From Primula veris (taxonomy: Eukaryota; Streptophyta; Magnoliopsida; Ericales; Primulaceae): a DNA stretch of 64,000 bases. Position numbers and translations under genes: made by a program. This document shows positions 13,001-23,196 of this stretch, piece after piece. The notes under the pieces are model-generated. The model saw only the letters and a program-made list of their open reading frames with translations. It had not been told where the DNA came from and ran no database searches. The DNA lies in contig OY821746.1 in NCBI GenBank assembly GCA_963682055.1, positions 12,575,992 through 12,639,991 of the forward strand, given 5' to 3'. The stretch's first letter is position 1. The number at the start of each line of letters is the position of its first letter.

Positions 13001-14186
13001 ACTCAACAGCAGCCTTGCTTATGTTCTCTTGTGAGGTAACCTGATTCCCATCCTTATCTTCTATTCCATGTATTTGAGCTTTGGTTCTTCTTGCTTTTAC
13101 TGTGGCATGAAAGAATTTTGTGTTAGCATCTCCCTCTTTTAACCACTTTAGATTGGCTTTTTGTCTCCAGTAGTCCTCCTCTCTTTTTAAATGCACTTTA
13201 AGCTCAGCTTTTACTTTATTCATTTTAGTTCTGCTGGTATCACATGGGTCTTCTTCAAATTCTTTTTCAGCTTTTAGAGTATCATCTTCTGCCTCCTTTG
13301 TTTTTTGGAATATATTTCCAAACTCCTTCTTATGCCATTCTGTTAACCCTTTCCTAACTCTCTTGAGGTTTTCTGCAAAAACATACATAGCATTTCCTTC
13401 TTCATGTTTTCTCCAGTTTGTTCCAATTATTTCTTTATAGTTGTTATGCTTGACCCAGTAATTTTGAAAAACAAATCTTCTTGGCTTATAGTCTAATTCT
13501 GTAGCTGCTGAAAGTAGGAGGGGTGAGTGGTCAGAACCCACTTTGTTAAGATGCTCAAGGCTAATTTTTTTGAAAAGATTTTGACATTGATCATTTAGGT
13601 AGATTTTATCTATTCTTTCCCATATAGTGCCATCTCCATATCTACTGTTCCACCAGGTAAATCTAGTCCCTATAAAAGGCATTTCTTTTACTCCAATGCT
13701 ACTCATACAATCTACACATTCATTAGCTTCATTTATGTTGATAGGTGACCCTCCAATTTTGTCTTCATTTCTTGTAACAGTATTGAAATCTCCTCCAACT
13801 AACCAAGGCTCTACTGTATTAATACTTTCCAAGTAACTCCATAACTCCCTTCTTTCCCTTCTAGTGCATTTAGCATAGACTAAAGTAACATTAATAATGC
13901 TGTCCAAAATATTACTCTCAATTTTTAAAGACATGCACTGGTTCATCTCACTTGTAACTTTTACTTCCATGCTATCACTATAAAAGCACCAAATTTTATT
14001 TTCCTTTTGGCAAATAACTTTATCAAAACCCAGTTTGACTCTATAATGTTCAGCTTTACCCATTTCCACCATAGGTTCCATACATGCTAGGAAGACCAAC
14101 TTGTTCATCACTTTAAGCTTTTTAATCCTATTTATAACCACTGTTTTTGCTATCCCCCTTATATTCCAAATGATTAGATTTATCAT
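10053..14186 (-). pseudogene. L1 ORF2: endonuclease, reverse transcriptase, RNase H
   Basis: From the ATG at 14186 the first 220 residues are an AP-type endonuclease (IIWNIRGI, GGDFNTV, GSDHSPLLL). Reverse transcriptase follows, with FRPISLSTFCNKIISKIISN, GFVKGRDI, KLDMKKAYDRVDW, GLKQGDPISS and the catalytic FADD. A TAA at 12041-12039 interrupts the frame just after the RT motif KISGQ. Beyond it the same frame continues with the rest of RT, a zf-RVT cysteine motif (CECC...H) and a C-terminal RNase H (NVDGS, VEAKAI, EIDSQ, REANGIADLLA), ending at 10053. One nonsense codon in about 1,377 codons is the only break seen. The protein would nick the target and copy L1 RNA there. Confidence 0.93.
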
Positions 14187-15706
14187 TAAGAGGTGTATTT
14201 TTTATTTTTACTTGGTTCTGCTCTTAGCTTCATCCTTTTTTGTTCAGCTTTTTCTTGTTTTCCTTTCTCTTCCTCTGTTGCTGCATATTTGTGCCCCTCT
14301 ATACTGATTGATTTTTCCCTTTGATCCTGTATCTCTTCTAGCATTTCCATATTGATTGCACTTTGTACCAAATAAGCTTTAGCAACTATAAGCTCATTCC
14401 CAACATTCTCTGGCTCGTCATGTTTTTCCTTGGTTTCTGCTTCACCTTTATTTATGTCCTCCTCATCCTCTTCTTCCTTACTGTTTTCTTCTTCCTCATT
14501 ATTTTGATTAATTTGTATGTCATCTCTTCTTTGATGCAGGTGTTCTGCTTCCTTCTCTTCCATTGGCTTGCTATTGTCTTCTTCCCCACTGGTATCTTCA
14601 AATACCTCTATAATTTCCTTTTGTTCAGTATTTCCATTCTCTTTGTTGGCTGGCTTTTTTGTCCATTCTTTTTTTCCTTCTTTGCCTTGATAAGTTACTT
14701 GTCTACCATTCTTTTTGAGAGCCTTCTTTCTTCCCATTATTTCCCATTTCTCTTCTTCTTCATTCTTTTCCTTGTTGTTTTCTTTCTTCTCCTCTCTTTG
14801 CTGCTCTTTTTCATTACCTTCCATTTGTTTTCCTTTTCTATGTTTTTCTTCCCCTATTTTACATTCTTCATTGCTATGTCCAACCTTTTTGCAGTTGCTA
14901 CAAAAGCTTGGTAGGTTTTCATATTCTATATTCTGCCAAAAACCTTCTCCATCTTCTTCATTTCCATATCCTATCCAAACCCTTTCTGCTAATTCATTTT
15001 TCAAATCCACCTCTATACACACTCTTGCTAAGTTAGGTCTAGTTAAACTGGCAGTGGCATTATCAAGTTTCAGTGGTGTCCCAAAGGCATTGGCAATTGA
15101 AAAAATGCTAGATTTATTATATAAATGGATTGGCAACATTTGAAAGCTTACCCAAATAGTTGTAATAGATGGTTCATAGCCTGGCTTAAAATCATAAGTC
15201 CACTTGAAAACTCTCATAGGAAAACCTTTTATGATCCATTTTCCCCTCATCCATAACCTTAAAAAGTCCTCTTCATGATAAAGTCTTATTAAAACATGCT
15301 TATGGTCTATAGTCCCTAGTGTAAAAGCAGCTTTTAAGCCCAGGGTGTTCAAGAACTTATTGATTTCATCATACTGGGGTTTGCCATGAGTAAATTTGCC
15401 CACTAGAGTGTATTTAAAAGGTGCTGAGAGCTTTTTAATTTCATCCATAGTAAATCTAATAGAGATCTCACCTTTGTATTTGCCAATGTCTTTGATAGGT
15501 ACAAAAGTTGGATCTTGATGAGCTAGATGCTGTTTGTTGCTTACTACTTCTGCAAAAGATCTGGATACCTTTTCTTCTTTTTCCATGATTTGCAAGTTTG
15601 TAATGATGTTAGCTTTATTATTAGTACTATTGTTGTTAATAATATGCTCTAATGAAGCCTTACTGGGACTTTCTAAGCTTTGCATTTGATAATGGTGGTT
15701 TTTCAT
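14186..15706 (-). CDS. L1 ORF1: DUF4283/CCHC RNA-binding protein
   Basis: The product is 506 residues, starting at the ATG at 15706. After a Ser/Asn-rich N-terminus, residues of about 75-260 form the DUF4283-type region (RGKWIIKGFPMRVFKW, GFWQNIEYENLPSFC). A zinc knuckle CSNCKKVGHSNEEC follows. The last 200 residues are a Lys/Glu-rich low-complexity region. Plant L1 ORF1 proteins of this build bind the element RNA to form the transposition particle. The TAA at 14188-14186 shares its last A with the ORF2 ATG. Confidence 0.92.
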   Translation of the reverse strand: MKNHHYQMQSLESPSKASLEHIINNNSTNNKANIITNLQIMEKEEKVSRSFAEVVSNKQHLAHQDPTFVPIKDIGKYKGEISIRFTMDEIKKLSAPFKYTLVGKFTHGKPQYDEINKFLNTLGLKAAFTLGTIDHKHVLIRLYHEEDFLRLWMRGKWIIKGFPMRVFKWTYDFKPGYEPSITTIWVSFQMLPIHLYNKSSIFSIANAFGTPLKLDNATASLTRPNLARVCIEVDLKNELAERVWIGYGNEEDGEGFWQNIEYENLPSFCSNCKKVGHSNEECKIGEEKHRKGKQMEGNEKEQQREEKKENNKEKNEEEEKWEIMGRKKALKKNGRQVTYQGKEGKKEWTKKPANKENGNTEQKEIIEVFEDTSGEEDNSKPMEEKEAEHLHQRRDDIQINQNNEEEENSKEEEDEEDINKGEAETKEKHDEPENVGNELIVAKAYLVQSAINMEMLEEIQDQREKSISIEGHKYAATEEEKGKQEKAEQKRMKLRAEPSKNKKYTS

Positions 15707-15744
15707 TTCGCCATATTTCTCTCTCTAGGCTCAACGGCTCTTTT

Positions 15745-15760
15745 AACAAGAGAACTCCCT
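15745..15760. repeat. Target-site duplication of the L1, right copy
   Basis: aacaagagaactccct, the partner of 9796-9811. It is part of NOC2 coding sequence. Confidence 0.95.
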
Positions 15761-16947
15761 AAGAACTCTATATGGTTGAAATACTCGCGGGAGTTTGTTA
15801 CTGTGCTGTAAGCAATATATGCTTTATAAGTCTTTATGAAGCAGATATCGAAGAATTCGGTACTGAATACAATAGCCACATCACGTATGATTACGAATGA
15901 AGATGATGCGAGAGTCCCCTCCCCTGAAGCCCAAAAATGAACAGCAACCTTGATCAGGCGGCGAAGCAAATACGGAAAAGCAACAAAAAATATTAGAGAA
16001 GCTCTAAGTCGGCCTAATGCAAAAACCAATGTCACTGTATCAGTTATCTGATTCAATAGAAATAATGTACTTCTCAAGTAAGATTTGATAAGTGGCTTCA
16101 TGGCTTTCCATTTAGGAGTATTCTTCTTCTCCAAAACAACCTCTTTATTGGAAATAGAGGATGGTATTTTCAGCAAATGCCGAAATATATTATCAGCCTC
16201 ATGAAGCATGAATATCAGTATGCTGGAAAATATGTCTCTGTTGTTAATTATTAATTGCGAGTCATTATTGCCATAATGGCATGCAGCACGATACCCATTT
16301 AAAAGACTTGTAAGAGCAGACTCGCTATACTCCTCCTTAGCTAATTGATACCAAAAGTCTAAAAGAGATTTGTTCAGCACTTTGCCTTCCTTCATATCAA
16401 AACTATCTTCATGAGTTATTTGATAAACTTTTGTATCTTCGTCGGAATCCATCTCTTCATCCTCGAACGTCCCAGACACTTGCTCATAGCTTGCTAGAAA
16501 TGCAGTGAACTCCGGATCCTTTTCTATCAATTTATTTAACTTCTTCTTATTCAGAGTGAGCTCTTCCTGAACTTTGATGTTATGCACTGATACCCCAACA
16601 GAATTACTGGAATCTTCAGGCGAAAAAGCATTTTGTCTTTCTGTAACGTGCGACCCGCTCAAGTCCTCTGAAAGATATCCATCACTGTCTGAAGCATCAT
16701 CAGCCATATCACTCTCATCAGATAATAGGTCATCAAGAGGGACATTTTCAAATTCTTCACCCTGCAGGTCCCGTTTTTCTAATGGGGCAGTTGCATTCAC
16801 TGCAGGGTCTCCAGCAGCACCTTTGTGGCCTTTGGAGGAAGAAGAAAGTCTTTTTTTGAATACAACTTTATTCTTCCTTTGCATTTTATGCACCGACTGC
16901 AGATTCTTCCTTGCGAATTTCCTTGCTTTCTTTCCTAACTTCCCCAT
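15745..16947 (-). pseudogene. NOC2: NOC2 retrocopy, N-terminal coding piece
   Basis: ATG at 16947 gives MGKLGKKARKFARKNLQ, the conserved basic NOC2 N-terminus with a nuclear/nucleolar signal. An upstream in-frame reading exists, but its residues look like translated 5' UTR, so 16947 is preferred. An acidic Ser/Asp region follows (about residues 70-110), then LNKLIEKDPEFTAFLA. The NOC2 domain begins around residue 240 (motifs KWKAMKPLIKSYLRS and LRRLIKVAVHFWASGEG) and runs up to the L1 junction after FLGSSLV. About 400 codons are open with no intron. The frame then runs into L1 5' leader sequence and stops. Confidence 0.88.
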
Positions 16948-17011
16948 TTTAAACTCTAACCTGCTAGCCTCCTGGGATTTAATTTGAAGCTTAGGCACAC
17001 TGAATATTCAC

Positions 17012-17027
17012 TTCCCCAGTAAGTAAT
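17012..17027. repeat. Target-site duplication of NOC2 retrocopy, right copy
   Basis: ttccccagtaagtaat, directly before the end of the retrocopy 5' UTR. Confidence 0.92.
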
Positions 17028-17214
17028 GCTTCTATAGATAGTGACCATATAATCTTTTCTGATTTCTATAGATGGTGATGAAAATACGCATATATAATTA
17101 CGTTTCCACAGTTTAATATTCACCAAGGATCTTGATTTGTCATTAGCCTCCTCTATATCTAAATGTAAATATTTCTTATCCTAAATGGAATTGAATGGTC
17201 TGAACAAAAGCCCT

Positions 17215-17320
17215 GGCTCAAAGGCTTTTAAGGCCCATAAACACAACTATATGTCCCATCAACGTAACCCTAGTTGTTTAGGCCCATTGACACTTATATA
17301 TAGCGGATGAACATCACCAT
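17215..17320 (+). promoter_or_regulatory. Promoter-like stretch of block A (GGCCCA sites, telobox, TATA)
   Basis: Within 100 bp there are two ggcccat motifs, an aaccctag telobox and tatatata. This is the arrangement common in promoters of plant growth and ribosome-related genes. The same elements in the same order occur in block B (24475-24580) although the flanks have drifted. It would serve the trihelix gene to the right, the antisense gene to the left, or both. Confidence 0.45.
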
Positions 17321-17820
17321 TGTCATGCCGCAATTTCTTTAACTTCTCGAGTTTGATCTTTTCTTTCTCTTGCATGACCTCTGTAATTCCTATAAAAGGA
17401 AAAGATTATGTGCAATAATGTTGATGATGAAAAAGGGATAAAGGAGAATAATGTGCTAATGGAATCAATTACATACCGAATAAGGGATTTACCAGAGAAG
17501 AGGTATTCTATTTTACATTTCTGTCGTGAATTTTTTCTTCGCGTTGTTTTAAGAAAGTATATGTACACCCAATTGCTTAAACTTTTCAAATATTGATAAT
17601 GCAACTGGATTTGTGTCTAAATATGATAACAAATAAAGAGAATTCTAAAATGATAGCTAGTTTCAGCAACAAAATAATTTCATGAATCTGCAACATGTTT
17701 TTGATATATTCTTCGTTCGTAAAGTTACACTGTTTTTAAATTTAATTCCCCTGTCATCAAGGTAAATCAACCCATATGTCTTTATCAAGGGTTACATATC
17801 ATGGTTGTTCCTTTCCAATG

Positions 17821-18655
17821 TTTTAAATAGCGTTATCGCTAACGTAGCGTTTTTTCGAGAGCTACGCTAAAAGCGCAAATATCGTAGCAAAATAGCGCTT
17901 TGCGGTGTAATTTTTTCTAATAGCGCGAATTTAGCGTTTTTCCATCAAAATGGCGTTTTAGCGTAGGCAATTTTTTTTCGAAAACCGCTATATAGCGAAA
18001 TATTACGCAACATAGCGCGCTTTTTAAAACGGTGATCCTTTCCAACGTTTAATCATATTCCATGTTTTAAAAAACACGCTATGTTGCGTTATATTGTGCG
18101 CTATTTGGATGGAAAAACGCTAAATTCGTCCTATTGGGACTAAAAGCGCAAAAGGCGCGAAATTACTGGACTGATAGTGTAAATAACGAGTTTTTAAAAC
18201 ATAATACAGGGACTGGTAGTGTAAATGCTGGTCTGACCCCTATACTTTATAACACATCACAATTAAACCATTTAACATATAACATGTCACAATTAGCCTC
18301 TATAATTAATAACATGTCACATATTCGCTTTTATAGTAAATAACATATCACAAATTACTTCATATAGTAATTAATATATCAAAAAAACACATTTATTCTC
18401 AAATACTTAAAAAAGCATAGATTTTTTTAACCACACATGTCTCCCTCTCTTTCTTTTCCCAAAAAACAACAACTGATTCTTTGAACTTTTAATTTTGTTA
18501 ACATAATTAGTATAAATTGTATGACTGTATATAGTGCTATATTGTTATATATTAAGGCAAAAAAATACACCGCAAAGCGCTACGTTGCTACGCTATTTGC
18601 GCTTTTAGCGTTTCTCTAAAAAAAACGCTATGGTAGCGATAACGTTATTTAAAAA
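17821..18655. mobile_element. Non-autonomous TIR elements with TAGCG-rich ends
   Basis: The left end (tagcgttatcgctaacgtag) and the inverted right end (taacgttatcgctaccatag) match over about 100 bp including aaaagcgcaaat and gcgctttgcggtgta. An internal pair of ends at about 18000-18070 suggests two linked elements, 17821-18033 and 18066-18655. Flanks are imperfect repeats (cctttccaa; atcatatt). A lone terminus of the same family is at 38733-38815. No coding capacity is seen. Confidence 0.6.
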
Positions 18656-18765
18656 ATTGATCATATTATAGGTTGTAGTTAATTCTTTGATGAACAAGAA
18701 AAACTTAATTCAATATACAAAAAACCTAGAGCATGTACCAAAGAAATAGCGTGTTAATGTATTAT

Positions 18766-19426
18766 TAGGGGTGGACTTTTTATACCGATTTGTATCAACC
18801 GACCGATTTTCGAACTGAACCAAACAAGTTGGTACCGAAAGTTCGGTATACCGATTTTTCGGTACGGTACAACTGAACCAAACTTTAAAAATCGGTTCGG
18901 TTTCGATATTCATTTCGTATGTTTGGTACAATACCGAACCGAAGCAAACATTAAAATTATAAAATATATAAAAATTTACACATAATTATAACTTACAAAT
19001 AAATTGTCTTATAGTTTATTTTAATTTTCTTACGACTTACTTTCCTATTTACGAAGTCAAATACAATAATTTCGTGTTTCTTTATTTTCTTGTCTAATAT
19101 TTTAAAAGAATTTTTATTTTATAAGTGTTTACTATTTTAATCAAGTTCACAATAAATGTATCAAATATAATAATAGTTGTACAAATTTTACTTTTTACAA
19201 ACTTTTTTGCTATTTTATTGTTATCAAAAATTATATTTTAATAATAATAATATTTCGGTATAAAACGGAAAAGCGAACCGTACGAACCGAAAAAGTCGAT
19301 ATACTGAACTTTCGGTATACTGACTTTTTGGGTTCGGTTATGGTATAATTTTTTTCAAACCAAACAAATTCGGTTCGGTAATGCTATATGGTCAAAAAAG
19401 TCGGTACCGTACCAAATCCACCCCTA
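18766..19426. mobile_element. hAT-like non-autonomous element
   Basis: It begins taggggtgga and ends with the inverted form tccaccccta. Subterminal regions are rich in ttcggt/accgaa motifs in opposite orientation (ggtaccga...tcggtacc). An ORF for transposase is absent and no clear 8-bp target duplication remains. Confidence 0.65.
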
Positions 19427-20028
19427 TTGATATTATGATATCTGATGTTACTTGATTGTTTTAAGGACATACGTTTGAGGGGGGAAATTGGGATAAAGAG
19501 GAAGGGATTACTAATAAGTTTCAGCATAATTCCCAAAAACACACAGAAACACATGATTCTCATTTGGGGCCACTTTTATGATATCTTGTGATATGGAGCA
19601 AATTGAGTACTAAATACCACGTGCACCAATTTTAAATTTCAGTTTGTTCAACTACATCAAGGAGGTTCTTCAAACATGCTTAGGCTTGAAATGTCTCATG
19701 TTTTTGGAGATTTTTTTTATTAACACTTATTAATGGGAAATAGATGCAAAACAGTTGTTTTATAGGAAAGAAAAACATAGAATATGGTTGACGATCTTTT
19801 AGTCAATATTTAACACTTTCAGGGTTTTTTCTTGACAATAATCAACTTGCAGTCAAGGAGTAGCCTTCTAGAGCTTTCTTGAAGAGATTTCAGACTCCTC
19901 GTTGGTCTCGGACATGCAACAGGTACGTATCTTCATCATTCCTTTACTTGGATCAATCGTAAAATCACCTCTCTCTCCCTCTCTCTCTCTATATATATAT
20001 ATGTATGTATACTTCTCTCTCGTTCTAG

Positions 20029-20258
20029 AATGGAGGATTCTGATTCGTCGGAGGAAGAGACCGAGGAAGTGAATGACGGAAATGGGATGAAGAGGGGTGG
20101 CAAAAGCTATAGAGAGATTAGGAGACATGTACGAAAGGGTAGAAGGGGAAAAACAAAAGCAAATGATTGAGATCAAGAAACAGAGGATGCAATTTGCTAA
20201 GGAGATGGAGGTCCAGAAGATTGCAGGCAGCTGGGGAAAATTACAACTAGATACATAG
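20029..20258 (+). pseudogene. Trihelix (SANT/Myb-like) transcription factor, C-terminal exon, block A
   Basis: A pyrimidine-rich tract and AG at 20027-20028 precede an exon starting MEDSDSSEEETEEV, an acidic stretch typical of the linker in ASIL-type trihelix factors. Near 20095 the frame shifts by one base. The next frame carries the family C-terminal helix AKAIERLGDMYERVEGEKQ then QRMQFAKEMEVQK and stops at 20256-20258. The frameshift makes it a pseudogene; no DNA-binding trihelix domain is seen in the window. The equivalent exon in block B is broken by a Copia insertion. Confidence 0.7.
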
Positions 20259-20335
20259 GTAGTATAATTGATTAGACAAAAACATGTTTCTAATTAAATA
20301 CATTTGACCTTCTATCAAACAAGTTACACCGCATT

Positions 20336-20529
20336 CACTATAAAAAAAATACTCAAATAACGACGGGATTAGTGACGACATTTTTTGTTACAAGTTTATT
20401 AGCCACGGTTTTTGTGACGCTTTTGTAACATTTTAGTCAATTTGCGACAGATTTGTGATAACTTTTTAAATTAGCGATAAGCTTGTGACAGCTTTTGACT
20501 CTCACTAAATCAAACATTATTTTGTAGTG
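20336..20529. mobile_element. CACTA-type MITE, 194 bp
   Basis: Ends are cactataaaaaaaat and, inverted, cactacaaaataatg, flanked by the 3-bp duplication att (20333-20335 and 20530-20532). The interior has the acgacggga/gtgacgac words common in such elements. Block B lacks it at the matching place near 28895. Confidence 0.75.
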
Positions 20530-20830
20530 ATTCTACAGACTACAATTAAACCCTAGGCAGCACTAGGGCAGTATATCGTGTATAGTAGATATCTTAGACC
20601 TTTCATTTCAATTTCATCTTAGGTAAAAAAATCCTAGGTCATTGTTATACCAAGAAAGGGTTCTTAACACATGCTCAGTTTCATCTGTCATGTTTAAGAC
20701 ATCGCCCATGTTACCGGTCCTATATATTGCCAAATAACTTGAGTTCTCTTTTTCTTCTTCTTTTTCTTGCTGTATTAGGCTAGGTCTTTCGGAATTTTGT
20801 CTATGTTTAGCTGACTATAAAGGTTAATAG

Positions 20831-21764
20831 ACATCTTTCTTGAATACTCCCTGCATTTATTACAAATATTTCCTGTTGCTTATATATAGTTCAAAATGAA
20901 AATAAAAAACTCCTTTACTTGTGAACTAATTATCAGTTTATTTTATAATTGTTCTTGAAATTAAATCAAACCTTCCATATCAAGAGGATCAACTTATATA
21001 GAGTCTTAGACTTTCACTAAAGGAACACCAGATTCCTTTGATTACCTGCTCTAAATTTTAGTAATTGCTTCCTTTGATTACCTGCTCTAAATTTTAGTAA
21101 TTGCTTTTTAACTATTTGTCATGAAATTGAATGTACATGTGGTAAGAGGTCATGAGACTAACACGTTCCGGTCGGAGACTAATGAGTTATAACCCTGAGC
21201 ATTTGCCACTGAAGGAAAAGGGAAGCAATGGAACCGGGACAAGGTTCGGGAATTGGGAGGGGAAAATGGAAGTCAAATCTTTGGTTATTCCTGTGTCTTC
21301 ATTTTAGTTTTTTTCAAAATTTCTGTAAACTTAAGTTTTTTGTTTAGTAGTAGAATTTGTGTTTGTAAATAAAATAAGTCGAATTGCCGTAGCATGTTTA
21401 TGTTGTAAATTTGGAATAGGATGTATATCGTGCTTACCTTTTCTTGGTAATATTATTTGTTTTTTCCTATTATATTATGCGCTTGTGAAATGTAAATATA
21501 TAAAATACAAGATATTTACGTTTGGCCGCATAATATAACTTATTTTCACAAGCCGAATTTGAAAATAAATTTAGGCTTAGTCAACAACACGGACTAAACT
21601 TGAGTAGCCTCAATTTGGTTAAATCGACTCCACAGACTGTAACAGTTGGTCAATGTGACAAGTCAATTTCACTTCATTATTATAAAAATGCATGTTATCA
21701 AAAACGAGTATTCAAATTAGTAGCGTAGTGTCTTTTTGTCAAACACTAGCCACAAACAGAATTA
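20831..21764. other. Spacer between blocks A and B
   Basis: AT-rich with no gene recognised. It contains a perfect two-unit tandem duplication at about 21033-21105 (35-36 bp unit, core ttcctttgattacctgctct). Confidence 0.6.
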
Positions 21765-21966
21765 CTTACAAGAATATACCTTCACAAGATTGATAATCTG
21801 TGTATGGTCAGCCTCGTTGGGGATTTTAAACAAAAAAAAGTTTTTTGAGAGCGAAAATAAACTTCTAACCTTTTTTCAATTGACGAAGAGACTAATTATC
21901 TTGCATAAAAGTTCTAATTAAGGAAAACAAAACGAAGTCCTCGGGTTGAAAATAAGTAAGCAAATA

Positions 21967-22160
21967 GGAAAATTTGTTAAAATGTTATCCAACCTATTAA
22001 CTTTTAATTATTTGGTAACCAGGCTAACAAACTTTTAAGTGTTAGGTTGGATATCAAATTAAAGTGAAATGTATATGTTGGGTATCAAATTAGAAAGTGT
22101 TAGATTGGTTACCAAATCACTAAAAACTGATAGGTTATGTGACATTTTAGCATTTTTTCC
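21967..22160. mobile_element. MULE-type MITE, 194 bp
   Basis: It has about 54-bp imperfect terminal inverted repeats beginning ggaaaa and ending at tttggtaacc inside each arm. It is flanked by the 10-bp duplication taagcaaata (21957-21966 and 22161-22170). The block A counterpart near 7770-7780 has a single, uninterrupted site. TSD length and long TIRs fit Mutator-like elements. Confidence 0.85.
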
Positions 22161-23196
22161 TAAGCAAATACTTCACAACAATTTGTAGACGAAACAAGAG
22201 AAAGCTGAACTTAAAAACTACAGCAAAACAAGCCTCAAATCAAGTAATACAACGTATAAAAAGGCATATACTATACAACGATCCATACTTCCTTTATACA
22301 CAAAAAGGACATGAAGGAAAATACGAAGAAAAAAACTGTCCGTGGAATTGCAAAATAGAACCGTGGATACATGGTTAACTATAACGTATACTCAGAGATA
22401 GTAAGGTCCCCATCTCACGCAACATTTATTTAAATGCAACAACGTTTAAAACCAGTCAGCACCGATATGCAAGCAACAGAATTTCCTCAACTTTTTCCGT
22501 TTTGCTTTGGTAACTATGTGGGTATCATTTCCTATGGCGCTTGTGTGTTGCCTATCATCAACTTCGTTATTTTTTTTTTTCAAAAATAAGGGACGATTTT
22601 ACTCCTGTGCTATGAAAAGAAAAGGCATCACTTAAAGAAATAAGTTGAGAATCAAGTACTCTTAGCTTTCAGACCCCAATTACGCGAGGATATGTTTATA
22701 GTACATTTAGCATTACCCAGAAAATTGTGGCATACTTAAGAACTAACCATTAGATTCAATACATCCCACAAGAATTTTGAAAATTATCGTGAAAAAATAT
22801 ATATATTTAACTATGACAGTACTACAGAGTACAAGGGTAAAAGATACTACTGGAAGCTTTTATAATATCGTGTTGCAAGTTAGAAAGCGCACTTCGTAGT
22901 GAAAAAACTCGATTCAAAGCTTAATAAAAACTTAAAAAGCTTGTTTTTCCGCTTTTTAGGCCGCATATCTCTTAAAAAAACGCTTTAGCTAAGATTTTGC
23001 TTTTTAAAACAATGAGTTGCAACAAGAACGATTTTTATGCATTTCCCAAAAATTTCACAAAAAATGTTAGTTATCATTATCTTACGTTTCTTAAATCAAT
23101 AACCGGAGAGAACCATCTTCGTACATAAAATCTCACAAAAATAGTGTTGATTAGCTAGAACGTGACTATATATATGTATATAAAATATAAAATTAC

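Larger units (their letters stand above)
9812..15744 (-). mobile_element. Full-length plant L1 (LINE) retrotransposon
   Basis: A 5.9-kb minus-strand element with a short 5' leader, ORF1, ORF2, a 3' UTR of about 230 bases and a poly(A) tail (T-run at 9811-9821). The flanks are a perfect 16-bp target duplication. It lies in the coding exon of the NOC2 retrocopy. ORF1 and ORF2 overlap by one base. ORF2 has one internal stop; otherwise both frames are open, so the insertion is recent or under weak decay. The leader contains a three-codon ATG frame (ATG at about 15714) whose TGA overlaps the ORF1 ATG. Confidence 0.95.
8491..17011 (-). pseudogene. NOC2: Processed retrocopy of NOC2 mRNA, interrupted by an L1
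   Basis: This is a complete retroposed mRNA on the minus strand: a 64-base 5' UTR (17011-16948), a coding region without introns, a 3' UTR of about 415 bases, and an A-rich tail seen on the plus strand as the T-rich run 8491-8511. It is flanked by a 16-bp direct repeat (8475-8490 and 17012-17027), and the paralogous block B holds the uninterrupted site. The product is nucleolar complex protein 2 (NOC2/REBELOTE family), which works with partner NOC proteins in pre-60S ribosome maturation and export. An L1 inserted later into the coding region (9812-15744). The frame on the two sides of that insertion is the same, so the retrocopy kept an open frame until the L1 arrived. As it stands it cannot make NOC2. 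Confidence 0.9.
17028..20830 (+). repeat. Block A of the duplicated locus, right part
   Basis: 17028-17660 aligns to 24320-24905, 19690-19890 to 25876-26060, 20140-20230 to about 26070-26140, and 20540-20825 to 28905-29165. It includes a promoter-like stretch, two transposon clusters (17.8-19.4 kb) and the trihelix pseudogene. Together with 7576-8490 it makes up block A. Confidence 0.8.

Noticed and set aside
14363..15143. Long plus-strand open frames rich in Phe/Leu/Ser
   Set aside because: They are the opposite strand of the Lys/Glu-rich end of L1 ORF1; the composition is the direct complement and no family resemblance exists.
15703..15744. NOC2 C-terminus ending in RAVEPRERNMAK
   Set aside because: These residues are translated L1 leader, not NOC2 sequence.
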